Shown piece by piece: positions 24,560 to 36,619 of a DNA stretch of 64,000 nt. The stretch comes from Ectobacillus ponti (GTDB lineage: Bacteria > Bacillota > Bacilli > Bacillales > Bacillaceae_G), in NCBI RefSeq assembly GCF_024294785.1, contig NZ_JANCLT010000010.1, positions 1 through 64,000 on the forward strand, in the 5' to 3' direction. Every line of letters begins with the position of its first letter. Position 1 is the first letter of the stretch. The notes under the pieces were generated by a model that saw only the letters and a list, made by a program, of their open reading frames with translations, had not been told where the DNA came from and ran no database searches. The translations under genes and the position numbers were made by a program.

Positions 24560-25441
24560 TCAGTACCTCGGCTTTCTATCTTTAATTTCCTGAACAAATT
24601 CGGTGTAGTGCTCATAGCGGTACTTTGGAATATCCCCCGCTTCTACAGCATCCTTGACAGCACATTTCGGTTCTGACAGATGCGTGCAGCCGCGGAACTT
24701 GCAGAATTCGCTGCGCTCCAAGAACTCCGGGAAGCACCTTGTCATATCTTCAACCTCAAGCTCGGTGAATTCCAGTGAACTAAAACCCGGCGTATCAGCA
24801 ACAAGCCCTCCGCCAATTTCAATCAGCTCTACATGGCGGGTTGTATGCTTCCCGCGCCCCAGATGTGAAGATATTCCGCTCGTTTTCAGCTCCAGGTCCG
24901 GACGAAGCATATTCAGCAGCGTAGATTTGCCGACGCCGGATTGTCCCGCTACAACAGAAATGCGCCCTTCCAAAAACGGACGGAGGCTGTCGATACCGTC
25001 GGCAGCCTCAGCTGATGTCAACAGCACATCATAGCCGGCTTTTCGATATTCTGATGCATATCGTTCAATTTCTTCCGCTGCTGCATGATCAGCGAGGTCC
25101 ATTTTGCTGATTACAATCAGCGGTTTAATGAAGTTAAATTCAATCAATACGAGAAAGCGGTCCAGCAGAACCGGACTGAAACCCGGCTCAACCGCTGAAA
25201 AGACAAGAATGGCCTGATCCACGTTCGCAATAGGCGGACGGACGAGCTCATTCTTGCGCTCAGCCACCTCCAAAATATATCCTTCAGTGGAATTTTCCGC
25301 CTGAAATACAACTTGGTCGCCGACAAGCGGAGTAATTTTATTTTTGCGGAACACACCTCTTCCGCGACACTGCGTAATTTCGCCATCATGCGCTACATAA
25401 TAAAATCCGCTCAATGCTTTGATGATTTTGCCCTCTGGCAT
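24560..25441 (-). CDS. rsgA: Small-subunit ribosome biogenesis GTPase RsgA
   Basis: RsgA checks and releases late 30S precursors. Order of domains: N-terminal OB-fold (about 1-65), circularly permuted GTPase with G4 (ISKMDL) before the P-loop AGQSGVGKSTLLN near residue 170, then DTPGFSSLE. The C-terminal zinc-binding part has the Cys/His set in FCKFRGCTHLSEPKCAV. The ATG at 25441 follows AGGGAG and lies 20 nt after prkC; earlier codons overlap the prkC stop. Length 293. Confidence 0.96.
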   Translation of the reverse strand: MPEGKIIKALSGFYYVAHDGEITQCRGRGVFRKNKITPLVGDQVVFQAENSTEGYILEVAERKNELVRPPIANVDQAILVFSAVEPGFSPVLLDRFLVLIEFNFIKPLIVISKMDLADHAAAEEIERYASEYRKAGYDVLLTSAEAADGIDSLRPFLEGRISVVAGQSGVGKSTLLNMLRPDLELKTSGISSHLGRGKHTTRHVELIEIGGGLVADTPGFSSLEFTELEVEDMTRCFPEFLERSEFCKFRGCTHLSEPKCAVKDAVEAGDIPKYRYEHYTEFVQEIKDRKPRY

Positions 25442-25461
25442 ACACTCACTCCCTGCTTGAC

Positions 25462-27423
25462 TCAATCAGCTGGATACGGAACTTCCTTTTCCAGAATGGT
25501 TACGCCATCTCTTACAATCTTATAACGCGCTTTCTTTCCATACGGAATAATAAGGTCGATGGACAGGGAAGTTGTCGCGGAAATCGGTCTCGTCTCAACT
25601 GCCTCTGACATCGTATGTTCCATATCTTCCTTATACACTTCAATCTTCTGCGGCTTACCCGCATCCTCCGGCTTCACCGGTTCATACGGCACCTGCACAG
25701 TCACTGTAACGGTCTTCGGCGGTTTTTCCTTTGGTCCGGCAGAAATGACAATGGTAAAGCTGTCGCCTTCCTTCAGCTGCGCCCCCGCCTTTGGCGATTG
25801 TGACAGCACAAGACCCTTCTCCAGCGTTTCCGAGTATTCCTGGCTTACCTCCACCTTCAGTTTCTTATCGGCAGCGTAGCTTCGCACGCTATTTTCCGTC
25901 CATCCTGAAAAATCCGAGAGGGCGGTACGTTTGGGCCCGTCACTAATCCACAGGCGCACCTCCTGCTCCTTCTCAATGACTTCCTGGTCAGCAGCAGGCA
26001 CCTGCTCCAGAATTTCCCCCTTTGGCCGGTCATTGTTCGTATAGTAAGTCAGCACTTCTTTATACTGCGCTTTTAGCTCATCCTTTACTTCACTATACTG
26101 CTGCCCCACTAAATTCCGCATCTTTTTCTTTTGCTTGCCGCCTGACTGAATAATGGCTACCTCGCTGTTTTCCTTCACCTGCCGGCCCGCATCCGGCTTT
26201 GTCCCAATCACTTTGCCTTCCTCTACATCCTCGGTATAGACAATTTGCGGCGAGGAGGAGGCCACTTTCAATCCCTTGCTGGTAATGACAGTGAGCGCCT
26301 TCTCGTAGCTCATGCCGGAGACATCCGGCACCGTCACATCCTTCGGAATGAAAAAGCCGGGTACAACGGTGAGCGCCAATACCCCGCTTACACCCAGTAA
26401 GAGAAAAATGGCTGTCAGCAGCAGCACCAGCCGTTTCTTCTTTGACTTGGCAGGCTTGCTTTTCTTTACCTCTTCAGGCTTTCCTGTTGAGACAATCGTC
26501 TCCTCGCTGTCGCTTGGCACGATGGTATCGTGCCTGATAATCGGAATTGCCTTCGTGGCATCCTCATCCTCCGGAATATGAAAACGCTGTTCATTTGCCC
26601 TTTCCGGATACAAAGCTGTCACCACAGCCTCCCGCATTTCATCCACTGAGTCGTAGCGGTGAAACGGGTCCTTGGCTGTCGCTTTTAAAACTATATTTTC
26701 CACGCTCTGCGGAATGGCCGGATTCCAGCGTTTTGGCGATGGTGTTTCATGCTGCAGGTGCTTGAGCGCAATGGAAACGGCTGACTCGCCGGAAAAAGGC
26801 GGCCGGCCAGTTAACAATTCAAACATGACAATGCCGAGCGAGTAAATATCAGACTTTTTATTCGCTACACCGCCTCGTGCCTGTTCGGGAGACAAATAAT
26901 GCACAGAGCCCAGCACAGAGTTCGTATGCGTGATGGTCGTCGCGCTGGTGGCCGTTGCGATGCCGAAATCCGTCACCTTCACGACGCCATCGTCACGGAT
27001 CAGAATATTTTGCGGCTTAATGTCACGATGCACAATCGCGAAATGATGGGCATGCGCCATCGCCGATGTCAACTGCTCCATGATATCGAGCGCTTTTTCT
27101 ACAGGCAGCATCCCTGCCTGCTGTATGTATTGCTTTAATGTTTGTCCGGGCACATATTCCATGACAAGATAGTAAATCCCATCCTCTTCCCCGACATCAT
27201 AAATGTTCACAATGTTCGGATGGGACAGAGTTGTGACCGACTGCGCTTCCCGGTGGAAACGTTTAATAAATTCCTCGTTGTTCGCGTAATCCAGACGCAA
27301 AATTTTAACGGCCACATCGCGGTCCAATATACCGTCATGCGCTAAGTAGACGTTGGCCATGCCACCGCCGCCAATCATTTGCATCAGCTTATAGCGGTCA
27401 TTCAGCCTTCTTCCAATCATCAC
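25462..27423 (-). CDS. prkC: Serine/threonine protein kinase with PASTA domains
   Basis: PrkC is a membrane kinase that senses muropeptides and controls germination, growth and cell-wall responses. The cytoplasmic Hanks-type kinase (about 1-270) has [11 protein letters not shown], catalytic Lys40, [13 protein letters not shown] and a Thr-rich activation loop. A juxtamembrane stretch leads to one transmembrane helix (about 335-355). Three extracellular PASTA repeats and a C-terminal beta-rich domain follow. The longest frame starts 12 nt upstream, overlapping the prpC stop; the GTG at 27423 aligns with the B. subtilis start and is 8 nt from GGGTGA. Length 653. Confidence 0.95.
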   Translation of the reverse strand: MMIGRRLNDRYKLMQMIGGGGMANVYLAHDGILDRDVAVKILRLDYANNEEFIKRFHREAQSVTTLSHPNIVNIYDVGEEDGIYYLVMEYVPGQTLKQYIQQAGMLPVEKALDIMEQLTSAMAHAHHFAIVHRDIKPQNILIRDDGVVKVTDFGIATATSATTITHTNSVLGSVHYLSPEQARGGVANKKSDIYSLGIVMFELLTGRPPFSGESAVSIALKHLQHETPSPKRWNPAIPQSVENIVLKATAKDPFHRYDSVDEMREAVVTALYPERANEQRFHIPEDEDATKAIPIIRHDTIVPSDSEETIVSTGKPEEVKKSKPAKSKKKRLVLLLTAIFLLLGVSGVLALTVVPGFFIPKDVTVPDVSGMSYEKALTVITSKGLKVASSSPQIVYTEDVEEGKVIGTKPDAGRQVKENSEVAIIQSGGKQKKKMRNLVGQQYSEVKDELKAQYKEVLTYYTNNDRPKGEILEQVPAADQEVIEKEQEVRLWISDGPKRTALSDFSGWTENSVRSYAADKKLKVEVSQEYSETLEKGLVLSQSPKAGAQLKEGDSFTIVISAGPKEKPPKTVTVTVQVPYEPVKPEDAGKPQKIEVYKEDMEHTMSEAVETRPISATTSLSIDLIIPYGKKARYKIVRDGVTILEKEVPYPAD

Positions 27424-27431
27424 CTTGCACG

Positions 27432-28184
27432 TCACCCGCCTTCATGCGCCGAGTCAAAATAGTCAACAATCACGAGTGTGATGTTGTCCTCACCGCCATG
27501 GTCGTTTGCGAGCTGAATCATTTGCCGGCCCTTTTGCTCCATCTCCTGATTTGACAGCAAAACCTGCTTCATTTGCTCTGCAGATATTTTGTTTGATAAC
27601 CCGTCGGAGCACAACAGCAGCATATCGCCTTGCTCTAAAATCAGCGTTTTCAAATCAGCCTGCACCTGCTGTTCCGTTCCAAGCGCGCGCAGCAGTACAT
27701 TTTTACGCGGATGTGACTCGGCATCTTCTTTCGTAATTTCCCCATGACGCACCAGTTCATTAACAAGAGAATGATCCTCTGTGACAAGTGAAAGCACTTC
27801 ATCAGACAGTACATAGCAGCGGCTGTCCCCGATATGCGCGATGGTCACAAATTGCTCCGTGCATATCGCGGCTACGATGGTTGTCCCCATTCCCTGGCAC
27901 TCCTCATGGTCACCGGCATGCTTAAACAGTCTCTCGTTAATAATCTGCACATGATTGTGCAGCCAGCCCTCCGCCTTTTTGGGTGTATCCATGCTGTAGG
28001 TTTGCTCCCAATAGCTTGCAAATAGCTGAATGGTCATCGAGCTGGCTACATCACCAGCCCGATGACCTCCCATGCCATCCGCCACTACGGCCAAAATATC
28101 GCCGTTTAAATTGCGAAATACACCCGCACAGTCTTCATTGTGCGTCCGCACCTTCCCCTGATCGGAAAGAAACACGGTTCTCAT
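27432..28184 (-). CDS. prpC: PP2C-type protein phosphatase PrpC
   Basis: PrpC removes phosphates from PrkC and its targets, using Mn2+. The metal-ligand Asp motifs of the PPM family are visible: the N-terminal [20 protein letters not shown] near residue 35-48, [19 protein letters not shown] and the final DNITLVIV. The start at 28184 follows GAGGTGA, with a 250-residue product. The longer frame runs over the rlmN end. It lies 8 nt before prkC, forming the usual phosphatase-kinase pair. Confidence 0.97.
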   Translation of the reverse strand: MRTVFLSDQGKVRTHNEDCAGVFRNLNGDILAVVADGMGGHRAGDVASSMTIQLFASYWEQTYSMDTPKKAEGWLHNHVQIINERLFKHAGDHEECQGMGTTIVAAICTEQFVTIAHIGDSRCYVLSDEVLSLVTEDHSLVNELVRHGEITKEDAESHPRKNVLLRALGTEQQVQADLKTLILEQGDMLLLCSDGLSNKISAEQMKQVLLSNQEMEQKGRQMIQLANDHGGEDNITLVIVDYFDSAHEGG

Positions 28185-28188
28185 GCGC

Positions 28189-29274
28189 TCACCTCGTCTC
28201 CTCTTTGCGCTCCTTTGCACGCAATTGCCCGCAGGCTGCATCAATGTCATGCCCCTGCTCCCGGCGAATGGTCACGTTAATGCCACGTTCCTTCAAAATC
28301 TTCTCAAAGCGGAAGATTTGCTCGCGCGGTGTGCGCACATAATTCCGTTCCGGCACGTAGTTCACCGGAATCAAGTTCACATGGCACTTCAGTCCCTTCA
28401 GCAGCCGGGCCAGCTCTTCCGCATGCTCATCCTGATCATTCTCCCCGCCGAACAGTCCATACTCGAACGTAACGCGGCGGCCTGTTTTGTCTGTGTAGTG
28501 GCGCACTGCCTCAATTAAATCCGGCAGCTTGTAGGCCCGGTTGATCGGCATCAGCTTGGAACGCAGCTCTGTATTTGGCGCGTGCAGAGAAATCGCAAAA
28601 TTAATTTGCATTTGTTCCTCAGCAAACTTATAAATCTTTGGAATGATTCCGCTTGTTGACACTGTAATATGGCGCGCTCCGATATGAAGCCCCTTGTCGC
28701 TGTTCACTGTGCGCAGGAACGTCATCAGATGATCATAATTATCAAACGGTTCGCCAATTCCCATTACGACAACGGAGCTGACACGTTCTTCTGTTTCATC
28801 CAGCGCCCGCTGCACTTCCACAACCTGTGCCACAATCTCTCCTGCTTCCAGGTTGCGCTTCAATCCGCCCAGGGTGGAGGCGCAGAACGTGCAGCCGATC
28901 CGGCAGCCGACCTGTGTCGTGACACAAATGGAATTGCCGTATTCATGGCGCATCAATACCGTTTCAATGGAATAGCCATCGTACAGCTCAAACAAAAATT
29001 TAATGGTACCGTCAGCTGACACCTGCTTCACCAGCGTTTTTAACGTGGTGATGTCAAAGGAATTCGACAGCTTCTCACGTAATCCTTTTCCGAGGTTCGT
29101 CATTTCTGCAAAATCTGCCGCACGTTTCTTGTACAGCCAGTCAAACAGCTGCCCCGCCCGGAATGCCGGTTCGCCGTTCTCCTTCAGCCACTCCTGTAAC
29201 TGGTGGAATTCCAAAGAGTAAATAGATGGCTTCTTCTCTGTTGCTGGTCGTTGTTGTCTGATTGTTGTTTCCAT
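28189..29274 (-). CDS. rlmN: 23S rRNA (adenine-2503-C2)/tRNA methyltransferase RlmN
   Basis: RlmN is a radical-SAM enzyme that methylates C2 of A2503 in 23S rRNA and A37 in some tRNAs. The cluster motif C-x3-C-x2-C is in [20 protein letters not shown] and the late [11 protein letters not shown] and [13 protein letters not shown] segments (the last with the methyl-carrying Cys) are present. The ATG at 29274 follows GAAGGTG and gives 361 residues. It is spaced 4 nt from both rsmB and prpC. Confidence 0.97.
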   Translation of the reverse strand: METTIRQQRPATEKKPSIYSLEFHQLQEWLKENGEPAFRAGQLFDWLYKKRAADFAEMTNLGKGLREKLSNSFDITTLKTLVKQVSADGTIKFLFELYDGYSIETVLMRHEYGNSICVTTQVGCRIGCTFCASTLGGLKRNLEAGEIVAQVVEVQRALDETEERVSSVVVMGIGEPFDNYDHLMTFLRTVNSDKGLHIGARHITVSTSGIIPKIYKFAEEQMQINFAISLHAPNTELRSKLMPINRAYKLPDLIEAVRHYTDKTGRRVTFEYGLFGGENDQDEHAEELARLLKGLKCHVNLIPVNYVPERNYVRTPREQIFRFEKILKERGINVTIRREQGHDIDAACGQLRAKERKEETR

Positions 29275-29278
29275 GATG

Positions 29279-30613
29279 TTACACCTTCTTTCGCAAGCAA
29301 GCAATATAAAAACCGTCTGTCGCAAAATAATGCGGCAGAATTTGAACCTGTCCGTTTTCCGTATAAGGAGCCAAAGACTGCGGCAGACGCTCTGCCATCG
29401 TCAAATCATATTCGAAATCCGGATGCTCCTGTAAAAACTGCGCCACGACCGCTTCATTCTCCAAGCGCTCAATGGTGCATGTGCTGTATACGAGGCGGCC
29501 GCCTTTTTTCAGCAGAGGCGCTGCTTCCCGAAGGATGGCCTGCTGAATGACCGACAGCCGCTCACTGTCTTCCTTCTTCTTGCCAAGCTTAATGTCCGGC
29601 TTTCTTCGAATGACACCGAAGCCCGAGCACGGGGCATCCACAAGGATTTTGTCAAAGCTTTCAGGCTGAAAATGCTGCCCCAGCGTTCGTGCATCCATCG
29701 CCTTCGTCTGCACATTCTCCAAACCGAGACGCTTTGCCTGTTCCTCAATCAACCGCACCTTATGCGGATGTAAATCCAGCGAAACGATCTGCCCGGTTCC
29801 CTGCAGCAGCTCCGCCATGTGTGCAGTTTTCCCGCCTGGCGCCGCACAGCTGTCGAGGATACGGTCCCCTTCCTCAGGACCGACAGCCCTTGCCACCAGC
29901 ATGGAGCTTTCATCCTGAATAGACAGCAAGCCTTCCCGAAATGCACGGGTATGGGCCACATTTCCCTTGTCCATGACAAGGGCATCTTGGGCAAGCTCTC
30001 CCTTTTTCGCCTGAATCCCGCTTTGCTCCAACAGCCCGATTATCTCATCCCTCGTAATGCGCGCTGTGTTGACGCGGGCTGTCGGCACGGGCGGCTGCAG
30101 ATTTACCTCGCACATGCGCTCTGCTGTTTCCGGACCGAATGCTTCCATCCATTCCTGTACAAGCCAAACGGGATGGCTGTAAGCCGTCGCAATCCGTTCT
30201 GCCGGGTCCTGGATCTCCGATAAGGACGGCACTCCCTTGCGCTGCACCGAACGGAGCACACCGTTCACCATCGAAGCAATGCCTTTGTGGCCGCGTTTCT
30301 TGGCAATCTCCACAGCCTCATTCAATACGGCGTGGGCTGGAACCCGATCCAGATAGAGCAGCTGATACAGTGACATGCGGAGCAGCACGCGCACCCATAC
30401 TTCGATTTTCTTTTGCAAAAACGGCTGCAGATAATAATCCAGTGTATCGCGGCGCTGAATCGTTCCATACACAAGCTCAGTCAGGAGCCCGGTATCCTTT
30501 GGCTCCAGCTTGTTCTTCTCAATGAGCGAATTCAACAGCAGGTTGCTGTAAGCGCCGCTTTTCTCTACCTGCAGCAAGCCATCAAGCGCGATTTCGCGCA
30601 CATTTTTCTTCAT
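29279..30613 (-). CDS. rsmB: 16S rRNA (cytosine-967-C5)-methyltransferase RsmB
   Basis: RsmB methylates C967 of 16S rRNA. The N-terminal NusB-like domain (about 1-135) carries [16 protein letters not shown] and the [12 protein letters not shown] stretch. The C-terminal SAM domain has the cofactor site [18 protein letters not shown], then [18 protein letters not shown] with one catalytic Cys, and [11 protein letters not shown] with the nucleophilic Cys. Length 444. Its ATG overlaps the fmt stop (ATGA). Confidence 0.97.
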   Translation of the reverse strand: MKKNVREIALDGLLQVEKSGAYSNLLLNSLIEKNKLEPKDTGLLTELVYGTIQRRDTLDYYLQPFLQKKIEVWVRVLLRMSLYQLLYLDRVPAHAVLNEAVEIAKKRGHKGIASMVNGVLRSVQRKGVPSLSEIQDPAERIATAYSHPVWLVQEWMEAFGPETAERMCEVNLQPPVPTARVNTARITRDEIIGLLEQSGIQAKKGELAQDALVMDKGNVAHTRAFREGLLSIQDESSMLVARAVGPEEGDRILDSCAAPGGKTAHMAELLQGTGQIVSLDLHPHKVRLIEEQAKRLGLENVQTKAMDARTLGQHFQPESFDKILVDAPCSGFGVIRRKPDIKLGKKKEDSERLSVIQQAILREAAPLLKKGGRLVYSTCTIERLENEAVVAQFLQEHPDFEYDLTMAERLPQSLAPYTENGQVQILPHYFATDGFYIACLRKKV

Positions 30614-31554
30614 GCCTCTTCTCCCAGTCTTGTGCCTGCGGCCAGCTGTGTGCCGCGGAGAAACTCACTGCCGCTCATCCGTTTTTTGCCGGACGGCTGC
30701 AGATCTGTGATTTTGACAGCTGTTTCGTTGCCGGCAGCCACAACAAATCCGTCTGCTTCTGCACGAATGACTGTACCTGGTTCGTGCCGGCCGGCGGACG
30801 GTACCTTCTCGCCCCACCATACCTTCATCGTCTGGCCGTCAAGTGTTGTATACGCAACCGGCCAAGGATGCATACCGCGGATTTGGTTGTAGATGTCTTC
30901 ACCGGTCTTTGTCCAGTCAATGCGTTCCTGCTCGCGCTTAATATTCCAGGCAAACGTTGCCTCCTCATCCTTCTGGGCAACAGGCGTGATGCCGCCTTCT
31001 ATCAATAGAGGAATCGTCCCTGACAGCAGCTTCGCCCCGGCTGCGCTCAGCTTATCGTGCAGCGTGCCCACATTGTCCCGCTCTGTAATCGGCACTTCCA
31101 CCTGCGTGAGGATATCGCCGGCATCCAGCTTCTCCACCATGTACATGATTGTGATGCCCGTTTTTTCCTTCCCTTGTATAATGGAATAATGAATGGGCGC
31201 ACCGCCGCGCAGCTCGGGCAGCAGAGAAGCATGCACATTAATGCAGCCGTACTTCGGCGCCTCCAAAATTTCCTTCGGCAGGATTTGGCCGAAGGCAGCC
31301 GTAACGATCAGGTCGGGCTGCAGCGCCAGCACCTGCTCATACTCATGCGGCTGGCGGATTTTCAAGGGCTGCAGCACGGGAATGCCGTGCTTTTCAGCCT
31401 CCACCTTGACCGGCGGCGGCGTCAGCACCTTTTTGCGGCCGACCGGCCGGTCCGGCTGCGTGACAACGCCAATGACTTCATAGCCGTCCTCAATCAATTG
31501 ACGCAATACGGGAACGGAAAAATCCGGCGTTCCCATAAATACTAATTTTACCAT
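30610..31554 (-). CDS. fmt: Methionyl-tRNA formyltransferase
   Basis: Fmt formylates initiator Met-tRNA using 10-formyltetrahydrofolate. N-terminal [11 protein letters not shown], the catalytic [16 protein letters not shown] motif with Asn and His near residue 108, and the C-terminal OB-like domain are present; 314 residues. AAGGAG precedes the ATG. It follows def, so the genes that add and remove the formyl group are side by side. Confidence 0.97.
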   Translation of the reverse strand: MVKLVFMGTPDFSVPVLRQLIEDGYEVIGVVTQPDRPVGRKKVLTPPPVKVEAEKHGIPVLQPLKIRQPHEYEQVLALQPDLIVTAAFGQILPKEILEAPKYGCINVHASLLPELRGGAPIHYSIIQGKEKTGITIMYMVEKLDAGDILTQVEVPITERDNVGTLHDKLSAAGAKLLSGTIPLLIEGGITPVAQKDEEATFAWNIKREQERIDWTKTGEDIYNQIRGMHPWPVAYTTLDGQTMKVWWGEKVPSAGRHEPGTVIRAEADGFVVAAGNETAVKITDLQPSGKKRMSGSEFLRGTQLAAGTRLGEEA

Positions 31555-31580
31555 ATATGTCTCCTTCTTTCTCCGTACGC

Positions 31581-32057
31581 TTACGCTTCTTCCAGTTCCT
31601 CCGGCTCGTAATAGCGCGTCACCTTAGAAGTGAACAGCACCCCGTTCAGGTGGTCAATTTCGTGCTGGATGGCGCGGGCCAAAAATCCACGGGCCTCCAG
31701 CACAAATGTTTTGCCGCGGCGGTTTTGTGCACGCACCTTAATATAGTCGGCACGCGGGACATCCCCATATAAGCCCGGAAAGCTCAAGCAGCCCTCCGGA
31801 CCGGTCTGTTCACCCCGGGATTCCAGTATTTGCGGATTCACCAGGTCAATCCGGCCGTGGTCATCATCCACATCCACGACAGCCACCTGCTTCAGCACGC
31901 CGACCTGCGGCGCCGCCAAGCCGACGCCGTCCGCTGCGAGCATTGTTTCATGCATATCATTTAAGAGCTTCGTCAACGCTTTGTCGAAATTCAACACACG
32001 CTCGCACGGCGTTTCCAACACTTCATTGGGATGCTCCACAATTCGTAACACTGCCAT
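31581..32057 (-). CDS. def: Peptide deformylase
   Basis: Def removes the formyl group from nascent proteins using a metal ion (usually Fe2+). All three motifs are visible: GVGLAAPQ near residue 44, EGCLS (metal Cys) near 88 and QHEIDHLNG (two metal His and catalytic Glu) near 130. At 158 residues it is the short DefA type, without the insertions of the type-2 Bacillus enzyme. It lies between priA and fmt. Confidence 0.97.
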   Translation of the reverse strand: MAVLRIVEHPNEVLETPCERVLNFDKALTKLLNDMHETMLAADGVGLAAPQVGVLKQVAVVDVDDDHGRIDLVNPQILESRGEQTGPEGCLSFPGLYGDVPRADYIKVRAQNRRGKTFVLEARGFLARAIQHEIDHLNGVLFTSKVTRYYEPEELEEA

Positions 32058-32068
32058 ATCTTCCTCCG

Positions 32069-34468
32069 TTACATTACCATAGTGGGATTAAAATCAATTG
32101 CAATCTGCAAATCCTTGGCCATATCCGCCTGATACTGCTCATAAATCATGCGGAGCACGGCCTTCAGGTTCGGTTCCCGCTTGTATTTTATCATGCACTG
32201 GTATCGATATCTATCTTTTATCCTTGCAATTGGCGACGCAGCCGGGCCGAGGATGATGGTATCCGCGGCACATGTCTGCCGCAGCATGGCCACAATGCGT
32301 TCTGTTACATGCACCGCCTGAAGCAGTTGGGGGTGGGATACCGTTACAAGTGTGAGATAATAATATGGCGGATAATGATGGGCCCGCCGGATCCGCATTT
32401 CCTGCTCAAAAAAGTGCTCATACTGCTGTGCCCTTGCAAGCTGGACACTGTAATGCTCCGGCGTATACGTCTGAATGACAACCTCGCCCGGCAGCTCATG
32501 GCGTCCGGCCCGGCCGCTCACCTGCGTCAGCAGCTGATATGTTTTCTCGCTGGCCCGGAAGTCCGGCAAATGGAGCATCGTATCCGCCGTCAAGACACCA
32601 ACAAGCGTCACTCTTGGGAAATCAAGTCCTTTGGCAATCATCTGAGTCCCCAGTAAAATGTCCGCTTTTCCTTCACCGAACTGTGTCAGCAGCTTTTCAT
32701 GCGCACCCTTCCGGCTCGTCGTGTCCACATCCATGCGGATGACACGGGCTTCCGGAAACAGCTTTGCCAGCTCTTCTTCCACCTTCTGCGTTCCCGTTCC
32801 AAAGAAGCGGAAATGCGGGCTTTGACAGGACGGGCAGGCTTGCGGCAAAACCTCTTCATAGCTACAGTAATGACACTTTAGCCGTTGATTCATACGGTGG
32901 TATGTCAGAGAAATGTCGCAATGCGGGCATTGCACCACATAGCCGCAATCACGGCACATGACAAAGGTCGAATGCCCCCTTCTATTCAAGAACAGAACGG
33001 TTTGTTCCCCCTTCTGCAGCCGATCCGCAATTTTTTCATGAAGCAGGGCTGAAAACATGGAGCGGTTGCCCCCGCGCAGCTCCTCCCGCATATCAATAAT
33101 GTCGACTGCCGGCAATGCCTGCTCATTCATCCGCTTTGTCATAGTCAGGAGATGATACACACCTTTTTTCGCCCGGGCAAAGGATTCAAGCGTTGGTGTC
33201 GCGCTTCCCAAGATAACAGGACACCCATGATACGCACCGCGCCGGATGGCCACCTCCTTGGCGTGGTACCGCGGATTGTCCTCCTGCTTATAGCTGGATT
33301 CATGCTCCTCATCAATAATGATGATGCCCAAATTCTCAAATGGCGCAAAGACTGCTGAGCGCGCACCGACCACAACCCGCACTTCCTTGCGCAGAATTTT
33401 CCGCCATTCATCATATTTTTCGCCAATGGATAAAGCGCTGTGGAGCACGGCCACCTGCGAGCCGAACCGCCCTTTAAAGCGATCCACCATTTGAGGCGTC
33501 AGCGCAATCTCCGGAACCAGCACGATGGCTTCCTTGCCCTGGCGCAGCACAGCCTCAATGGACTGCAAGTACACCTCTGTCTTGCCGCTCCCTGTTACAC
33601 CGTACATCAGAAATACTTCGTGGCGCTTCTCTTCAATGCTCGAAAGAATCGGGGCAATGACTGTACGCTGCTCCTCTGTAAGCGGAAACGGCACGGTCCG
33701 GGCAAACTGCTCCTCATCATACGGGCTGCGGTAGACCTCCACATACCGCTCTGTGAGGATTCCCTTTTTCAAAAGCGACTTAACCGGAGACTCCGTCACC
33801 TGCACGTCTTCCTTTAATACAGAAAGCGGCACCGGCATGTAATGTTCAATAAAATAGCGCAGAATATCCTGCTGCATTTCGCTCTTCAAGCCGTCAGCCA
33901 GCCGCTCAAGCTCCTCCTGCGGGGCAGACGGATAAATGACGCGCTGCTTTTTCTTCTGTGCCCGGTCCTTCACCTCGTAGACCACCTCAATGGCTCCTTC
34001 TGCAATGGAGGCACGCAGGCTGCGCAGCAGACCCGGATGCTCCTCCGCTGCTTCCCAGTCAATCGCATCCTTTCCGCCGAACAAGGCCTGCACCTGCTCC
34101 GGCACCCCGCCCCGCAGCAGCAGCTGCTTCTTATAAGCAGCCCGTATCGCCGCCGGCAGCATGGCTTGAAAGGCCGAGATGGTAAAACAAAGCGTATCCT
34201 CCGCCAGCTGAAAGCCCAGGCTGAGCAGTTCCTCATTCAGCACGGGTGTGACATCCAAAATTTCCGCCAGCTCCTTCAGCTTGTCAGGAGCAACATCAAG
34301 ATGCTCCTTGACTCCGACAACAAAGCCCTGCAGCTTGCGTGGGCCGAACGGCACAGCCACACGGATGCCGGGCTGCACCAGGTCCTCCCAGCGGGCCGGA
34401 ATGAGGTAATCAAACGGACGGTCTGTTTGCCGGGCCGGCACATCGACAATCACGCTCGCAATCTTCAT
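32069..34468 (-). CDS. priA: Primosomal replication restart helicase PriA
   Basis: PriA recognises abandoned forks and reloads the replicative helicase. An N-terminal DNA-binding domain is followed by the helicase core with Walker A GVTGSGKTEVY near residue 290, DEEH and GSATPTLES. A zinc module has eight cysteines in CRDCGYVVQCPHC and CHYCSYEE...CPSC. The SGRAGR motif VI and a C-terminal domain follow. Length 799. It overlaps coaBC by 4 nt. Confidence 0.97.
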   Translation of the reverse strand: MKIASVIVDVPARQTDRPFDYLIPARWEDLVQPGIRVAVPFGPRKLQGFVVGVKEHLDVAPDKLKELAEILDVTPVLNEELLSLGFQLAEDTLCFTISAFQAMLPAAIRAAYKKQLLLRGGVPEQVQALFGGKDAIDWEAAEEHPGLLRSLRASIAEGAIEVVYEVKDRAQKKKQRVIYPSAPQEELERLADGLKSEMQQDILRYFIEHYMPVPLSVLKEDVQVTESPVKSLLKKGILTERYVEVYRSPYDEEQFARTVPFPLTEEQRTVIAPILSSIEEKRHEVFLMYGVTGSGKTEVYLQSIEAVLRQGKEAIVLVPEIALTPQMVDRFKGRFGSQVAVLHSALSIGEKYDEWRKILRKEVRVVVGARSAVFAPFENLGIIIIDEEHESSYKQEDNPRYHAKEVAIRRGAYHGCPVILGSATPTLESFARAKKGVYHLLTMTKRMNEQALPAVDIIDMREELRGGNRSMFSALLHEKIADRLQKGEQTVLFLNRRGHSTFVMCRDCGYVVQCPHCDISLTYHRMNQRLKCHYCSYEEVLPQACPSCQSPHFRFFGTGTQKVEEELAKLFPEARVIRMDVDTTSRKGAHEKLLTQFGEGKADILLGTQMIAKGLDFPRVTLVGVLTADTMLHLPDFRASEKTYQLLTQVSGRAGRHELPGEVVIQTYTPEHYSVQLARAQQYEHFFEQEMRIRRAHHYPPYYYLTLVTVSHPQLLQAVHVTERIVAMLRQTCAADTIILGPAASPIARIKDRYRYQCMIKYKREPNLKAVLRMIYEQYQADMAKDLQIAIDFNPTMVM

Positions 34469-35667
34469 ACATGTCCCCCATTCAACAAACCTTGCACCTC
34501 TGCCAAAAGGCTGCGGGCAACCTCCTGCTTAGACAGCATCGGAAGCGGAATGGACGTGCCGTCACGCTTGTACATGGTCACAATATTTGTGTCCGTGCCA
34601 AAGCCTGCACCCGCCTTCGTCACATCATTGGCGACAATCATATCCAGATTTTTGGACTCCAGCTTGCCCGCGGCATACTCGGCAACATTTGTTGTCTCCG
34701 CGGCAAAGCCAACGAGGACCTGCTGCCGCTTGCGCATGCCCAAGGTTTTCAAGATGTCCGTCGTCCGTTCCAGTTCAATGACAAGCTCGTCTGCCTGCTT
34801 TTTCATTTTCTCCCCATGCACGGTTTTCGGACGATAATCGGCGACAGCGGCAGTCTTGATAACCGCATCAACTGAATCATACCGCGACAATACCGCTTCC
34901 AGCATTTCCTGGGCAGATTCTACGCTGACAGCCTGTACATTGGGAGGGATAGGCAGTGCAGACGGTCCGGTCACAAGTGTTACATCCGCCCCCAGCTTAG
35001 CCGCTTCCCCCGCAATCGCATAGCCCATTTTGCCGGAAGAGAAGTTTGACAGATAGCGGACCGGATCGATACGCTCTCTTGTCGGTCCGGCTGTGACGAG
35101 CACCTTTTTTCCGGCGAGCGGACGCTCCTGGGAGAAATGCTCCTTGATCAGCGCCACGATGGTTTCCGGTTCCTCCAGGCGTCCCTTCGCCATGTAGCCG
35201 CAGGCCAGAAATCCTTCTCCCGGTTCAATAAAGCGATAGCCGAATCCGGCCAGCGTCTCCATATTCTTCTGCACGGCCGGGTGCTCATACATATGTACAT
35301 TCATGGCCGGCGCAATCATGACAGGTGCCGTTGCCGCCAACAGTGTAGTGGAAATCATATCATCCGCCATTCCATTCGCAAGCTTGCCGATGATATTGGC
35401 TGTTGCCGGCGCCACGATAATCAAATCCGCCCAGTCCGCAAGATGGATGTGAGAAATAACGGATGGCTCATTCTCAGCAAACGTATCCGTGTATACCTCC
35501 TGGCGCGATAAAGCTTGAAACGTGAGAGGGGTTACAAATTTCACCGCTCCCCCGCTCATCATTACCTTGACAACCGCACCCTCCTGCACCAGCTTGCTTG
35601 TCAAAGCTGCCGCTTTGAAAGCAGCAATGCCTCCTGTTACACATAGTAGAATGTTTTTCCCACGCAT
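34465..35667 (-). CDS. coaBC: Bifunctional phosphopantothenoylcysteine decarboxylase/synthetase
   Basis: CoaBC performs two steps of coenzyme A synthesis: joining cysteine to phosphopantothenate (CoaB, C-terminal half) and decarboxylating the product with FMN (CoaC, N-terminal half). Visible are LCVTGGIAAFKA, active-site His in SHIHLADWAD, the PAMNVHMYEHPA motif, the Cys of ACGYMAKGR, and in the CoaB half VTAGPTRERIDPVRYLSNFSSG and ADYRP. Length 400, as usual for Bacillus. Confidence 0.97.
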   Translation of the reverse strand: MRGKNILLCVTGGIAAFKAAALTSKLVQEGAVVKVMMSGGAVKFVTPLTFQALSRQEVYTDTFAENEPSVISHIHLADWADLIIVAPATANIIGKLANGMADDMISTTLLAATAPVMIAPAMNVHMYEHPAVQKNMETLAGFGYRFIEPGEGFLACGYMAKGRLEEPETIVALIKEHFSQERPLAGKKVLVTAGPTRERIDPVRYLSNFSSGKMGYAIAGEAAKLGADVTLVTGPSALPIPPNVQAVSVESAQEMLEAVLSRYDSVDAVIKTAAVADYRPKTVHGEKMKKQADELVIELERTTDILKTLGMRKRQQVLVGFAAETTNVAEYAAGKLESKNLDMIVANDVTKAGAGFGTDTNIVTMYKRDGTSIPLPMLSKQEVARSLLAEVQGLLNGGHV

Positions 35668-35718
35668 CGTACGCTCTCCCCTTTATCCGCCTGCAGCGGC
35701 CGTTCTTACATACATCGT

Positions 35719-35754
35719 AAAAAAACAACAACCTATTTGTAAATAGGTTGTTGT
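35719..35754 (-). terminator. Intrinsic terminator after rpoZ
   Basis: A 14-bp perfect stem (ACAACAACCTATTT and complement, nominal 2-nt loop) is followed by seven U on the minus strand. It ends the remA-gmk-rpoZ unit. No clear promoter for coaBC was found in the 50 nt that follow. Confidence 0.93.
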
Positions 35755-35774
35755 GGCGAAAAGAGATATAAAGA

Positions 35775-35987
35775 TTACTTGCCGGATTTCTCTTCTTGCG
35801 GCTTGTAGTCCAGCATGCGGCTGTCGATTTCCTCCAGCGCTTTCCCCACATACTTATGGGAAACAGGGCGCTCCACACGGCAATCATAGCGCTCCTGCAT
35901 TTCACGCGCGCGCTTCGCTGCCACTGTGACAAGTGTGTATTTTGAATCAATTTTGTTCAACAGGGAGTCAATAGATGGATTTAACAT
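35775..35987 (-). CDS. rpoZ: DNA-directed RNA polymerase omega subunit
   Basis: Omega helps fold and stabilise the beta-prime subunit. The 70-residue protein has the conserved [16 protein letters not shown] helix and a following [10 protein letters not shown] stretch. Its ribosome site lies in the last codons of gmk and its ATG follows the gmk stop by 2 nt, so the two are coupled. Confidence 0.95.
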   Translation of the reverse strand: MLNPSIDSLLNKIDSKYTLVTVAAKRAREMQERYDCRVERPVSHKYVGKALEEIDSRMLDYKPQEEKSGK

Positions 35988-35989
35988 AT

Positions 35990-36619
<630 letters not shown>

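Noticed and set aside
33842-34837. A 331-codon plus-strand open frame
   Set aside because: Antisense to the priA-coaBC junction. Both minus-strand genes are complete and conserved.
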